A stretch of DNA of 64,000 nt. Origin: Vibrio sinaloensis DSM 21326 (lineage in GTDB: Bacteria > Pseudomonadota > Gammaproteobacteria > Enterobacterales > Vibrionaceae). Shown here in pieces: positions 35,549-44,191 of the stretch; within the stretch, counting starts at the first letter, position 1; each line of letters opens with the position of its first letter. Where the stretch lies: contig NZ_AEVT01000061.1 of NCBI RefSeq assembly GCF_000189275.1, forward strand, positions 1-64,000, written 5' to 3'. The notes under the pieces were generated by a model. It saw only the letters and a program-made list of their open reading frames with translations, did not search any database and had not been told where the DNA came from. Position numbers and translations under genes: made by a program.

Positions 35549-36310
35549 ATGAAGTTTACCAAACCTGCTATTGTCACCAGTGCATTGTTCGCGAGTGTCG
35601 CCGCCTCCGCAACAGGCATCGATAAGGCGATGACCATCCAAAGCCAAACTGATTCGGCCTCAGTCGCGACTCAACAACGAATCGATGAGAGTGATGAACG
35701 AATTCGTCAATTGCGCCAGGAAATTGAGCAGCTAAAACGACAAAATTCCGATCTCGAGGTTTATCAACGTCACTTGAACGCATTAATAAAGAGTCAGGCT
35801 GATGAAGTTGCGAGCTTGAACGAACAACTCAGCAATGTGGCTCAGACTAAGCAGGGCTTAGTTCCGCTTATGTACCATATGATTGATGGTCTAAAGCGTT
35901 TCAGCGATGAAAGCATGCCGATCAAACAACAGCAGCGAATCACTCGGATTGAGAACTTAGAAGCGTTAATGGCTCAATCTAACGTAAGCGAAGCGGAAAA
36001 ATTCCGACTTGTACTCGATGCGTATCTGATTGAATTTGAATACGGCAATAAGTTAGGTGTCTATCAAGATCAAATTGAGATTGAGGGCACTCTGCGTGAT
36101 GTTCAATTGTTGCATCTTGGCCGTTTGGCTTTGATTGCTCGTAGCGAAAAGAATGGGCTCTATTGGCTTTGGGATCAGAACAATAACCAATGGTTGGCTT
36201 ACGATTCGAGCCACACTCAGTCGCTAAATCGGGCTTATGAGGTTGCCAGCCAGCGCATTGCTCCTGAACTCATCACCTTGCCAATACAAATTCAAGCTAC
36301 GGGGAAATGA
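35549..36310 (+). CDS. DUF3450 protein of the TonB2-type operon
   Basis: A 253-residue exported protein: signal peptide of about 22 residues (ALFASVAASATG) and a coiled coil at about 45-100 (DERIRQLRQEIEQLKRQNSDLEVYQRHLNALIKSQADEV). The remaining part has PLMYHMIDGLKRF and LDAYLIEFEYGNKLGVYQDQIEI, typical of DUF3450. The stop overlaps the next start (ATGA), so the cluster is translationally coupled. In Vibrio this family heads the TonB2 cluster (VC1548 region). Its role in energy transduction is unknown. Confidence 0.85.
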   Translation: MKFTKPAIVTSALFASVAASATGIDKAMTIQSQTDSASVATQQRIDESDERIRQLRQEIEQLKRQNSDLEVYQRHLNALIKSQADEVASLNEQLSNVAQTKQGLVPLMYHMIDGLKRFSDESMPIKQQQRITRIENLEALMAQSNVSEAEKFRLVLDAYLIEFEYGNKLGVYQDQIEIEGTLRDVQLLHLGRLALIARSEKNGLYWLWDQNNNQWLAYDSSHTQSLNRAYEVASQRIAPELITLPIQIQATGK

Positions 36311-37659
36311 AGATGAAGTTAGCTCAAATTTTTGCTGTAGCGAGCTGTTTGCTTTCTTTCCATGCGTTGTCAGCCTCGGATCTGGTAGAGCAGGTTTCTT
36401 TGCAACAAAAGTCTCAAATCGCGCATAACCAAGAGCGAGAAGCAAAATTCGAACATCAGGAGGCAGAGCTGCTCGCTGTAAAGCAAAAGCTTCAGGCTGA
36501 GCATGATCGGCTTAAACAAACAAATAGCAAGTTAAGTGAAACCTTTACCAGCAATGAGTTGCAACTTGCTGAACTAGAGCAAAATCTGAGATTAGAAACA
36601 GGCAGCTTAGGGGAAGTGTTTGGTGTTGCCAAACAAGCAGCCAAGGAGCTAAATGAAGGGTTAAACGTTACGGTGAGTGGTGCAGGGCAGCCTGACACGC
36701 TTAAAGAGTTAAATCAGCTAGTCGAAACCAATCGCATGCCTGATATGGTTCAGTTAACCCGTCTTTGGCACATCTTGCAGCGACAAATTCACCAGCAGTC
36801 GAGCAGCCAAGCGATCCAGGTTGATCAAGTGATGCAGGGGGGCCAAATCTCAGAGCAGCCTGTATTTCAACTTGGCGCGTTTGCGTTAATTGGGCAGGAT
36901 GGTTTTGTCGACTGGCAACCAGACTCTCAGTTGGCTAAGCCTCTACAAAAACAACCCTCGCAGGCTCCAACGTTTGACTTTTTAACGGCGCAATCTCCGG
37001 GCGAGTTTGTTTCTGTTTCACTTGACCCTACTCATGGTCAAGTATTTGATCAGTTAGCCAAACAACCTTCGTTGATGGAAAGAGTCGAGTCTGGCGGTGT
37101 GGTGGGGATGGCCATTGTCGCTTTGTTCCTCGTCGGTATGGTGATCGCAATTGTTCGTGGTGGCGTGGTTTTTTCGATTCAGCGACAAATCGCCCAGCAG
37201 CTCAAATCTCCTAATCAACCAAATGACAATCCACTAGGCCGGGTATTGTCGGTGTTGGAGGAGCAACCTAATCGCACACCAGAGGCACTAGAGTTGAGGC
37301 TACTCGAGGTTATTTTGGATGAGCAGTCTCATCTAGAAAAAGGCCTTTCCATGCTAAAGCTACTGGCTGCATTAGCTCCGATGCTTGGTCTATTAGGGAC
37401 AGTAACGGGAATGATTGAAACCTTCCAAGTCATTACGCTATTTGGTGGTGGTGATGCGAAAGTCATGGCGGGAGGGATATCTACGGCGCTGGTCACTACC
37501 GTAATGGGTTTGGTGGCAGCGATGCCACTGCTATTGGCTCATAACTTATTATCCACACAGGCGGAAAAGCTGCGCAATATTCTCGAAAAGCAGGGTGTGG
37601 CGATCGTTGCAGAACAAGCAGAGCGCGCATCATTAAAACCGGCTGAGCAACCCCTATGA
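36307..37659 (+). CDS. ttpC: TtpC-type MotA/TolQ/ExbB proton channel family protein
   Basis: A 450-residue protein with a signal-like start, a long periplasmic N-terminal coiled coil (about 30-105) and a C-terminal MotA/TolQ/ExbB domain (about 255-440). Membrane segments include GMAIVALFLVGMVIAIVRGGVVFSI, and the family motif is AALAPMLGLLGTVTGMIETF. TtpC is required, with ExbB2 and ExbD2, for TonB2-dependent iron uptake in V. anguillarum. It overlaps DUF3450 and exbB by 4 bases each. The N-terminal region is longer than in ordinary ExbB and is thought to touch the other proteins in the periplasm. Confidence 0.88.
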   Translation: MKMKLAQIFAVASCLLSFHALSASDLVEQVSLQQKSQIAHNQEREAKFEHQEAELLAVKQKLQAEHDRLKQTNSKLSETFTSNELQLAELEQNLRLETGSLGEVFGVAKQAAKELNEGLNVTVSGAGQPDTLKELNQLVETNRMPDMVQLTRLWHILQRQIHQQSSSQAIQVDQVMQGGQISEQPVFQLGAFALIGQDGFVDWQPDSQLAKPLQKQPSQAPTFDFLTAQSPGEFVSVSLDPTHGQVFDQLAKQPSLMERVESGGVVGMAIVALFLVGMVIAIVRGGVVFSIQRQIAQQLKSPNQPNDNPLGRVLSVLEEQPNRTPEALELRLLEVILDEQSHLEKGLSMLKLLAALAPMLGLLGTVTGMIETFQVITLFGGGDAKVMAGGISTALVTTVMGLVAAMPLLLAHNLLSTQAEKLRNILEKQGVAIVAEQAERASLKPAEQPL

Positions 37660-38225
37660 TAGATATGATTGTTAACGGATGGGAATGGCTTTTACCTGAA
37701 GGTGAAGTTTTTGCATCATTTAACAAATTTATGAGCCAAGGCGGTATTGTGCTCTGGTGCCTTTTCTCTATCATGGCGCTGTTTTGGCTACTCGTGGTAG
37801 AGCGCATCTATTACCTGTTCGCGATATTTCCTTCCACTGTTCAAACCATTCAATCGCGCTGGAGAGAGAGACATGAACGCTCTTCTTGGTATGCCAATGC
37901 AATTCGAATGGGTTGGCTTTCACACGCGAATCAAGAGCTAAGTCAGAATCTGGCATTGATTAAGCTATTAGTGACGATGTTCCCAATGTTGGGCTTGCTA
38001 GGTACTGTAACCGGAATGATTTCGGTGTTTGATATCATGGCTATACAAGGGAATGGCGATCCTAGATTGATGGCGTCAGGTATTGCACTTGCGACATTAC
38101 CCACCATGGCGGGTATGGTGGCTGCTCTCGTCGGCGTTTTTACTCACGCTCGACTACAAAAAACATGTCATAGAAAGATGCAAACATTGGAAAAAATCTT
38201 AGGAGGCAGTGGTGAGATTAGGTAG
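37656..38225 (+). CDS. exbB: ExbB-type proton channel subunit
   Basis: A 189-residue inner membrane protein with three spans (about residues 27-47, 95-120 and 140-160). The family motif LLVTMFPMLGLLGTVTGMISVFD is present. With ExbD it forms the proton-driven motor that energises TonB. The start overlaps the stop of ttpC (ATGA) and the end overlaps exbD by 17 bases. Sequence and order match ExbB2 of Vibrio rather than the longer ExbB1. Confidence 0.9.
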   Translation: MIDMIVNGWEWLLPEGEVFASFNKFMSQGGIVLWCLFSIMALFWLLVVERIYYLFAIFPSTVQTIQSRWRERHERSSWYANAIRMGWLSHANQELSQNLALIKLLVTMFPMLGLLGTVTGMISVFDIMAIQGNGDPRLMASGIALATLPTMAGMVAALVGVFTHARLQKTCHRKMQTLEKILGGSGEIR

Positions 38226-38616
38226 ACGACAAGCCAAGCAGGATGAAGCGCAAGTAGACCTGACTCCAATGCTCGACATTGTATTTATCATGTTGATTTT
38301 CTTCATTGTTACTAGCTCCTTTGTTCGAGAATCAGGCATTGATGTCGATCGCCCACAGGCCAGTCATGTGGTGAACAAGAAAGAGGCGGGGATTTTTGTC
38401 GCGATTACCGCCAGCAATGAAATTTTTCTCGACAAACAACGTGTCGATGTGGAGAGAGTGCAAGCCCGACTGGAAGCGTTGCTGCTCAATAGCACCAGTC
38501 GTTCATTGGTTATTCAGGCAGACGAAAAGGCGTTGAATGGCGTGGTAGTAAAAGTCATGGACGCAGCAAGAGGGGCGGGGATTACACAGATTGCGTTGGC
38601 AGCGGAGAAGCCATAA
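38209..38616 (+). CDS. exbD: ExbD-type motor subunit
   Basis: A 135-residue protein with one membrane span (about residues 22-42). The span carries the essential aspartate in DLTPMLDIVFIMLIFFIVTS, at about residue 24. The rest is a periplasmic domain. It starts at a GTG inside the end of exbB and its stop overlaps the first base of the tonB start. It completes the ExbB/ExbD motor of this TonB2-type system. Confidence 0.9.
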   Translation: MVRLGRRQAKQDEAQVDLTPMLDIVFIMLIFFIVTSSFVRESGIDVDRPQASHVVNKKEAGIFVAITASNEIFLDKQRVDVERVQARLEALLLNSTSRSLVIQADEKALNGVVVKVMDAARGAGITQIALAAEKP

Positions 38617-39275
38617 TGCGTCGCTTCATCGTCGTCACTCCCATCGCTATTTTGCTGTCGTTTATCGTGTTTGTCGCCATGGCATGGTTGGTTCGTACAC
38701 CAAGCATGACGGCAGAGGCTGTTGCCGTAAAGTCAGTCGACTTTATCGTATCTGAGCAAGAAGACCAGCTTGTCAGACGCACGCGCAGCTTGCCTGAGCC
38801 AAAAGAAACACTACCGGAGCCTCAGGTGAGTGACACCTTAACGTCGCCTAAAAGCCATGTTAGCGAACCCCATCGCGCGCTCTCAGCGCTGCCTATCGGT
38901 AACGTAGAGGTTGAGGTGGCCAACACTAATGTCAGTGTCGCGAATATCGCCCCGGTTAATTATTCTCAACAAGCTAACCTTTCTGTGCAGGTTTCCTCAT
39001 CACAACAAGCTATGCCACTTTATCGTGTTGAGCCTTTTTATCCAGCCAAAGCACGTCAAAGAAGAGCTGAAGGTTACGTTATTATTCGATTCAACATTGA
39101 TGAAAGCGGCTCTCCGGTGGCGTTGGAGGTTATTGAAGCGAAACCCAAGCGTTTATTCGAACGTGAAGCACTTAAGGCGTTAAAGCAGTGGAAATATCAG
39201 CCGAAGTTGGCTCAGGGGAAAGCGATTACCCAGATTGGCCAAACCGTGAAATTGGAGTTTAAGTACCCCAAATGA
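38616..39275 (+). CDS. tonB: TonB2-type energy transducer
   Basis: A 219-residue TonB. One N-terminal span (about residues 5-26), then a short proline/glutamate-rich linker with LPEPKETLPEPQ, and a C-terminal TonB domain (about 140-219) with PFYPAKARQRRAEGYVIIRF and ALKQWKYQP. The linker is much shorter than in TonB1, typical of TonB2. It carries the motor's energy to outer membrane receptors for siderophores or heme. I see no convincing Fur box upstream of the cluster. Confidence 0.9.
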   Translation: MRRFIVVTPIAILLSFIVFVAMAWLVRTPSMTAEAVAVKSVDFIVSEQEDQLVRRTRSLPEPKETLPEPQVSDTLTSPKSHVSEPHRALSALPIGNVEVEVANTNVSVANIAPVNYSQQANLSVQVSSSQQAMPLYRVEPFYPAKARQRRAEGYVIIRFNIDESGSPVALEVIEAKPKRLFEREALKALKQWKYQPKLAQGKAITQIGQTVKLEFKYPK

Positions 39276-40432
39276 TTAAGATACTCCCGTTAGCTTTTGC
39301 CTTATTTTGCGGTTCGGTTTCTGCGGCAGAACTGACTCGCTATACAAGCCAGAAATTACATCAAGCTCAGCAGATGGACGCTGAGGGTGAGCTTAAACGT
39401 GCCATCGAAATATTGCAGCCACTAGACAATTTGCGTCGATACGATGAAGCGATAGTGGCGCGCAGCTTAGGGGTTTACTATTGGCGCTCTAACCAGGCTT
39501 CGAAGGCGGTTAATGAGTTAGAGCGGGCATTGAATACCGGATCATTATCTGGTGATGAGCTATACCAAGTTAAGATGATGCTTGCGGATCTCTATTTCAA
39601 TCAGCAGCAGTACCTATCCTCTGTCACTCTCTATCATTCATTAGTCAATCAGACCACAGGAGAGTCGTTAAACACGCTATGGTTGAAAATGGCCAAAGCG
39701 CATTACCAATTAGAAGATTGGCAAAAAGCCATTAACGCTGCAAAAAGTGTCAAACCTAGTACCACAGAGCAGAAGATCGAAGTTCTCACTTTGATGTTCG
39801 CTTCGCAGATAAAGCTAAAATGGTGGTCTGGCGCAGAGGTCAGCTTAAAGTCTTTGCTTGGTCATCAACCAGATAACGCGCTCTGGTGGCGGCAGTTAGT
39901 CAGTGTTCAAATGAGACAAAACAAGCCTAATGCGGCGCTCGCGAGCTTAGGGGTTGCACAACAACTTGTTGAACTTACCAGCCAAGAGCTGCAGACATAC
40001 TTACAGCTACTTTCACAGCAAGGAGCTCCAGAAAGAGCCGCAAGCCAGTTGTCACAGTCTGAGTCGTTAACTGAGGAACAATGGATTCAACAGGCTTATT
40101 TGTGGCAAAAGGCGAAAGAGTGGGATAAAGCGATTGAGGTATGGCAGCAACTTGCTCGAACCGATGAACAGTATTATTTGAACATCGCGCAGATTCACTA
40201 TCGGCAAGGTGAATATCAACCTGCATTGGCGGCGTTAGAGCGGATTAAGTTAGGGCAGGTAGAGGTGTGGCTGCTCAGGGCTCAAGTTCTACATAAACTG
40301 GGCCGCAATTCAGAGGCGTTAGAGTTTGCGCGCAAAGCCAATGCTAAAAAACCTTCGACTGAAACAGACAGTTGGTTGGTGTTCTTAACGCAGGTTGTTG
40401 AAGCCTCACGCTCACAGAAGCACTTTGAGTAG
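39272..40432 (+). CDS. Tetratricopeptide-repeat protein of the TonB2-type operon
   Basis: A 386-residue protein with a signal peptide (about 18 residues, ALFCGSVSAAE) and TPR-like helical repeats throughout (LKRAIEILQPLDN, ASKAVNELERALNTG, WDKAIEVWQQLAR, YQPALAALERIKL). It overlaps the tonB stop by 4 bases. A TPR gene at this place is conserved in Vibrio TonB2 clusters. A periplasmic scaffold role is inferred. A terminator follows 9 bases after the stop. Confidence 0.85.
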   Translation: MIKILPLAFALFCGSVSAAELTRYTSQKLHQAQQMDAEGELKRAIEILQPLDNLRRYDEAIVARSLGVYYWRSNQASKAVNELERALNTGSLSGDELYQVKMMLADLYFNQQQYLSSVTLYHSLVNQTTGESLNTLWLKMAKAHYQLEDWQKAINAAKSVKPSTTEQKIEVLTLMFASQIKLKWWSGAEVSLKSLLGHQPDNALWWRQLVSVQMRQNKPNAALASLGVAQQLVELTSQELQTYLQLLSQQGAPERAASQLSQSESLTEEQWIQQAYLWQKAKEWDKAIEVWQQLARTDEQYYLNIAQIHYRQGEYQPALAALERIKLGQVEVWLLRAQVLHKLGRNSEALEFARKANAKKPSTETDSWLVFLTQVVEASRSQKHFE

Positions 40433-40441
40433 ACAACAAAA

Positions 40442-40466
40442 AAGGGAAGCAAGTCGCTTCCCTTAT
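40442..40466. terminator. Bidirectional terminator between the TonB2-type operon and a small minus-strand gene
   Basis: AAGGGAAGC (40442-40450) pairs with GCTTCCCTT (40456-40464) around 5 bases. On the minus strand a run of T follows, so it may serve both neighbours. Confidence 0.85.
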
Positions 40467-40496
40467 TTGTAACTTTAAACAGCCTAAAGTGGATAA

Positions 40497-40721
40497 CTAC
40501 TTTGGTTCTAAACAAGCAAACTCTGCACGCCAGACTAGAGATCGTGCCGACTCCATATTCGCTAACACTTCTTTGCCTGATAGCTGAGGAAAAGCATGCA
40601 TTACCTTTGCATCTTCCCCAAGGTTAGCCTTGGTATAAGCCCTGACATGTGTGAAAGTGCCGGATAAGTTACTCGACAGCATGTTACGTGAAAGGCAAAT
40701 GCCAAAAATGTCCCTTTTCAT
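40497..40721 (-). CDS. Hypothetical 74-residue protein
   Basis: I do not recognise it. It has no signal peptide or membrane span; it is basic near the start (MKRDIFGICLSRNMLS) and carries three cysteines or so. GAGGG lies 7 bases before the ATG at 40721 and a good terminator lies after the stop, so it is probably a real gene. A perfect FNR-type site lies 135-148 bases before it in the divergent gap and could control it or the two-component genes on the other side. Confidence 0.5.
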   Translation of the reverse strand: MKRDIFGICLSRNMLSSNLSGTFTHVRAYTKANLGEDAKVMHAFPQLSGKEVLANMESARSLVWRAEFACLEPK

Positions 40722-40855
40722 TGTGTTTCCCTCAAAACTGTACGGCTTTAGTTTTTTATTTTTGCCGTTAACCCATGACGTTGAACGCTCTTTATGCGCT
40801 TAATAATTATACAAGAGGATTGCGTAATTAGTTCAAAAAAACACCACGTTATTTT

Positions 40856-40869
40856 TTGATTTAAATCAA
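40856..40869. promoter_or_regulatory. Perfect FNR-type site in a divergent gap
   Basis: TTGATTTAAATCAA fits TTGAT-N4-ATCAA with no mismatch. It lies 173 bases before the histidine kinase start and 135 before the small minus-strand gene. A second palindrome, TCGGTTTAACCGA (40878-40890), lies 8 bases beyond it. Confidence 0.7.
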
Positions 40870-41041
40870 GTGATGGTTCGGTTTAACCGATGGTTGAACT
40901 AAAAATATACAGTTTATAAAAGTAAGTTATAACTACTATTGAATCACTCAATTATATCTACACTTCATTCACATAATAGAGACATGCCGCTCGTTGCCGT
41001 TCAGACAAAGTGATAGCCTAGTTTGCTAACAAGGAGAAGGT

Positions 41042-42661
41042 ATGAAATGGAGCAGTATCAGCTTTCGAAAACGAATGCTGATTATCATGACTTTATCCGG
41101 TTTGATCGAGCTAATGCTGCTTGTCGCCGCAGGGTTTATTTACGTTAAGCACTCTCAAGAAGAAGAAATGGGGCAAAAGGCCCTAGGTGTCGCGTCGTTC
41201 TTATCTAATTCACCGTTCGTTATCGATACCATTCAATCTGGCGCTTCGGTTGATGTCCAACAGCGCTATCGCAATCTTACTGAGCTCATTGGTGCTGCTT
41301 TTATCGTTATTGGTGATAAACAAGGTGTACGTATTGTGCACCCGGTCGACGAGCGAATTGGTTTACCAATGAAAGGAGGCGACAACAAGCGTGCCTTAGT
41401 CGATGGCGAGTCATACATCTCAACCGCTCAAGGTTCATTGGGTTACTCTGTACGCGGTAAGTCGGCGGTGTTTGATTCTGCCGGTAACATTATCGGTGTG
41501 GTTTCGGTGGGTTACTTACTCGATAGGTTACAAGATCGCGTCGAACCGTTTCTTCTTTATCTCATCATTATGGCGTTAATTGTGGTTGCAGCGAATGCGG
41601 TTGTTTCGAGTTATGCATCGCGGCGTTTTCAACGTGCGATCCTTGGCTTTGAGCCTGAGGAAATCGGCCGACTTTACGTAGAACTAGATGTCACTTTAGA
41701 AACGCTCAAAGAGGGCATTCTCAGTATTGATGACCAAGGTCGTTTGCGCTCAATTAACCGCAGCGCGTGTCAGATTCTTAACTTGAATAAAGAGCAATGT
41801 TTGAATAAACCACTTAGTGAAGTCTTGCCCGACAGTGATTTACACACGGTATTGACCACTGCACGCACCGATCATGACATCAACCTCTACCTTAACCAGC
41901 AACGCTTAATCGCAAACCGCAGCCCCATTATTGTTGATGGAAATGTCGTGGGAGCAGTATCCAGTTTTAGGTTGCGTGACGATTTAACCGAGTTGACTGA
42001 ACAACTTGCCAAAACGAAGGAATATGCCGATCTTTTGCGTTCGCAAACCCATGAGCACCGCAACAAACTCAATACGATAAGCGGTATGGTTCAAATGGGG
42101 GAACTCGATGCGGTTCAGCATTTGATTGGTCAAGAAACTGCACATTATCAGGCGCTTATTGAATTTCTTCGCGAAACAGTCAAAGAGCCGCTAATTGCGG
42201 GAATGCTGCTTGGTAAAACAGAGCGAGCGAGAGAGCTGGGCCTTGAGTTAATTGTTGAAGAGGGTTCACGATTACAACCTTTGCCTGATCGCATTAACGC
42301 CGAAGATGTCGTTACAATAGTCGGTAACCTAATAGATAACGCATTTGATGCGACACGAGACGCAATTAACCGAGAGCCAAGTTTTACTCCGGATAGACGC
42401 CGTATAGAAGTGTCTATCAGTGACTATGGAAATGAATTGATACTTGAAGTTCTCGATCAAGGCTGCGGTTTACCTGAAAACCTTAGCGCAGCAACACTAG
42501 TGCGACGAGGCGTATCGACCAAAGACACTCATACGCGTGGTGTAGGATTGCATTTAGTTAATGAACTCGCACTGCGGTATCAAGGTGAGTTAGAAATGGC
42601 CAATAACAAGGAGAATGGAGCAAGGATGACCGTATATTTACCAAAGGGTGACGTGGTATGA
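41042..42661 (+). CDS. CitA/DcuS-type sensor histidine kinase
   Basis: A 539-residue membrane kinase. Span 1 is about residues 12-32; the periplasmic PAS-like domain (35-170) carries the di/tricarboxylate motif RIVHPVDERIGLPM and GTLG-like SLGYSVRGKS, ending in GNIIGVVSVGYLLD; span 2 is about 173-193. A cytoplasmic PAS (about 215-320) precedes the phosphoacceptor H337 in THEHRNKLNTISG. ATPase boxes are NLIDNAFDAT, DQGCGLP and TRGVGLHLV. AAGGAG 5 bases upstream supports ATG 41042. It overlaps the response regulator (ATGA). No dicarboxylate transporter gene lies nearby. Confidence 0.92.
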   Translation: MKWSSISFRKRMLIIMTLSGLIELMLLVAAGFIYVKHSQEEEMGQKALGVASFLSNSPFVIDTIQSGASVDVQQRYRNLTELIGAAFIVIGDKQGVRIVHPVDERIGLPMKGGDNKRALVDGESYISTAQGSLGYSVRGKSAVFDSAGNIIGVVSVGYLLDRLQDRVEPFLLYLIIMALIVVAANAVVSSYASRRFQRAILGFEPEEIGRLYVELDVTLETLKEGILSIDDQGRLRSINRSACQILNLNKEQCLNKPLSEVLPDSDLHTVLTTARTDHDINLYLNQQRLIANRSPIIVDGNVVGAVSSFRLRDDLTELTEQLAKTKEYADLLRSQTHEHRNKLNTISGMVQMGELDAVQHLIGQETAHYQALIEFLRETVKEPLIAGMLLGKTERARELGLELIVEEGSRLQPLPDRINAEDVVTIVGNLIDNAFDATRDAINREPSFTPDRRRIEVSISDYGNELILEVLDQGCGLPENLSAATLVRRGVSTKDTHTRGVGLHLVNELALRYQGELEMANNKENGARMTVYLPKGDVV

Positions 42662-43341
42662 GCACCAAAGTGATGATCATTGAAGATGACATTGCTATCG
42701 CGCAATTGCATCAGAAGTACCTTGAGCAACTCGGGGGCTATGAAGTGATTGGTATTGCGACCACAAAGATGGAAGCGAATCTGCAATTTGATGTTCTAGA
42801 GCCTGAACTATTGTTACTGGATGTCCATTTACCCGACGGTTCGGGGCTAGATATTCTTAATGAGCTAAGGGGCAAAAACTTAGGCTGTGATGTCATCCTG
42901 ATCACCGCCGCGCGAGATGTCGATACGCTACAGCAGGCGATGCGGGGTGGCGTAGTCGATTACCTGTTAAAGCCAGTGATGTTCCCTCGTTTAGAGGCTG
43001 CCTTAACCAAATACGTTGCGCAGAAACGTCAACTGACACACACGAGCGACCTTGACCAAGCCATTGTCGACAAAATGCTTCAATCGACAAACTCTAATGA
43101 ACCAGCCGTTAACCGACTGCCCAAGGGAATTGATGCGGTGACGCTCGATAAAATCAAAGCGTTATTTACGGAGCCCGTTTCCTTAACCGCTGATGAGGCG
43201 GGAGAAAAAATTGGAGCAAGCCGAACCACGGCAAGGCGTTACCTTGAATACCTTATTAGTAGTGGCGAGCTGGAAGCGGATCTCAATTATGGCTCGGTAG
43301 GGCGCCCTGAACGCAGCTACAAGAAAGCCATGTCGAAATAG
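42658..43341 (+). CDS. CitB/DcuR-type response regulator
   Basis: A 227-residue regulator. The receiver domain has the acidic pair E9-D10-D11 and the phosphoacceptor D55 in LLLLDVHLPDGSG; the later lysine is in DYLLKPVMFPR. The C-terminal region (about 155-225) has the CitB-type winged helix (SLTADEAGEKIGASRTTARRYLEYLISSGELEA). It overlaps the kinase gene by 4 bases, so the two form a pair. Binding sites of this family are not clear enough to name a target here. Confidence 0.93.
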   Translation: MSTKVMIIEDDIAIAQLHQKYLEQLGGYEVIGIATTKMEANLQFDVLEPELLLLDVHLPDGSGLDILNELRGKNLGCDVILITAARDVDTLQQAMRGGVVDYLLKPVMFPRLEAALTKYVAQKRQLTHTSDLDQAIVDKMLQSTNSNEPAVNRLPKGIDAVTLDKIKALFTEPVSLTADEAGEKIGASRTTARRYLEYLISSGELEADLNYGSVGRPERSYKKAMSK

Positions 43342-43420
43342 ACCTGCCAGTCAATTTCTAGACGTAAAGCATAACGACCTCTAAAGTATTAGTAGACGCT
43401 CAACACTTATGAGGTTGTCT

Positions 43421-44182
43421 ATGCGATATCTTATTTTCACTCTCAGTCTAATCTGGCTTACGGTTGGTCATACGCAGGCAACGACATTCGCTAACCTCCA
43501 ATACCTCACCGAAGAGTACCCACCATTTAATTATTCTGAGCAGCAGTCCGTGACAGGTATTTCTGTTGACTTGCTTCTCGCGGCCAGCAAGGCGGTTGGC
43601 CATGAAGTCAATCGTAGTGATATCAAAGTGCAACCTTGGCCTAGGGCTTACCGCAGTGCTTTGATTCGCCCCAATACGGTACTTTTTGCCACAACCAGAA
43701 CAGAAGCGCGAGAAATGCTGTTCAAGTGGGCAGGGCCTATCATACAGACGCGAATCGTGATTTTGGCCAAGCGCTCTAAGAATATAGAGGTCAATCACCC
43801 TATGGATATGGCTCAATATCGAATCGGGGTTATCCGCGATGACGTTGGTGAGCAGCTGCTATTAGGGCTGGGCGTGCCAAGAGATTCCATGGTTGAAAGC
43901 TCGGTCCCTCAAACTTTAGCTAAGCAGTTCGCCAAAGATAGGATCGATGTCTGGGCCTATGAAGAGAACGTGGCTCGCTGGTGGCTCAAAAAACAGGGTC
44001 TTACCAGTGAAGAGTTACAAGTGGTGCATATACTCGAAGAGGGAGAATTGTACTACGCTTTTAATTTGTCTGTTAAAGATGAAGTAGTTAAGCAACTGCA
44101 AACTGGGATTGATCGAGTAAAAGTAGAGCGGCAGGCCTCTGGGCTCACAACTTATCAAACCATAGTGAGTAAATATTTCTAA
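43421..44182 (+). CDS. Periplasmic binding protein-like (SBP_bac_3 type)
   Basis: A 253-residue exported protein: signal peptide of about 20 residues (LIFTLSLIWLTVGHTQA), then a two-lobe fold with LQYLTEEYPPFNYSEQQSVTGISVDLL, the usual start of family 3 solute-binding proteins. I chose ATG 43421 with GAGG 6 bases upstream; ATG 43409 lies in the same frame and would disrupt that site. It is followed 9 bases later by a related binding-protein-like gene and no permease. It may feed the two-component sensor upstream or be a stand-alone sensor-type protein. Confidence 0.75.
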   Translation: MRYLIFTLSLIWLTVGHTQATTFANLQYLTEEYPPFNYSEQQSVTGISVDLLLAASKAVGHEVNRSDIKVQPWPRAYRSALIRPNTVLFATTRTEAREMLFKWAGPIIQTRIVILAKRSKNIEVNHPMDMAQYRIGVIRDDVGEQLLLGLGVPRDSMVESSVPQTLAKQFAKDRIDVWAYEENVARWWLKKQGLTSEELQVVHILEEGELYYAFNLSVKDEVVKQLQTGIDRVKVERQASGLTTYQTIVSKYF

Positions 44183-44191
44183 GGAGAATGC

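Noticed and set aside
37549..37557. Perfect DnaA box TTATCCACA
   Set aside because: It lies inside the ttpC coding sequence with no other boxes or AT-rich element around it, so chance is enough.
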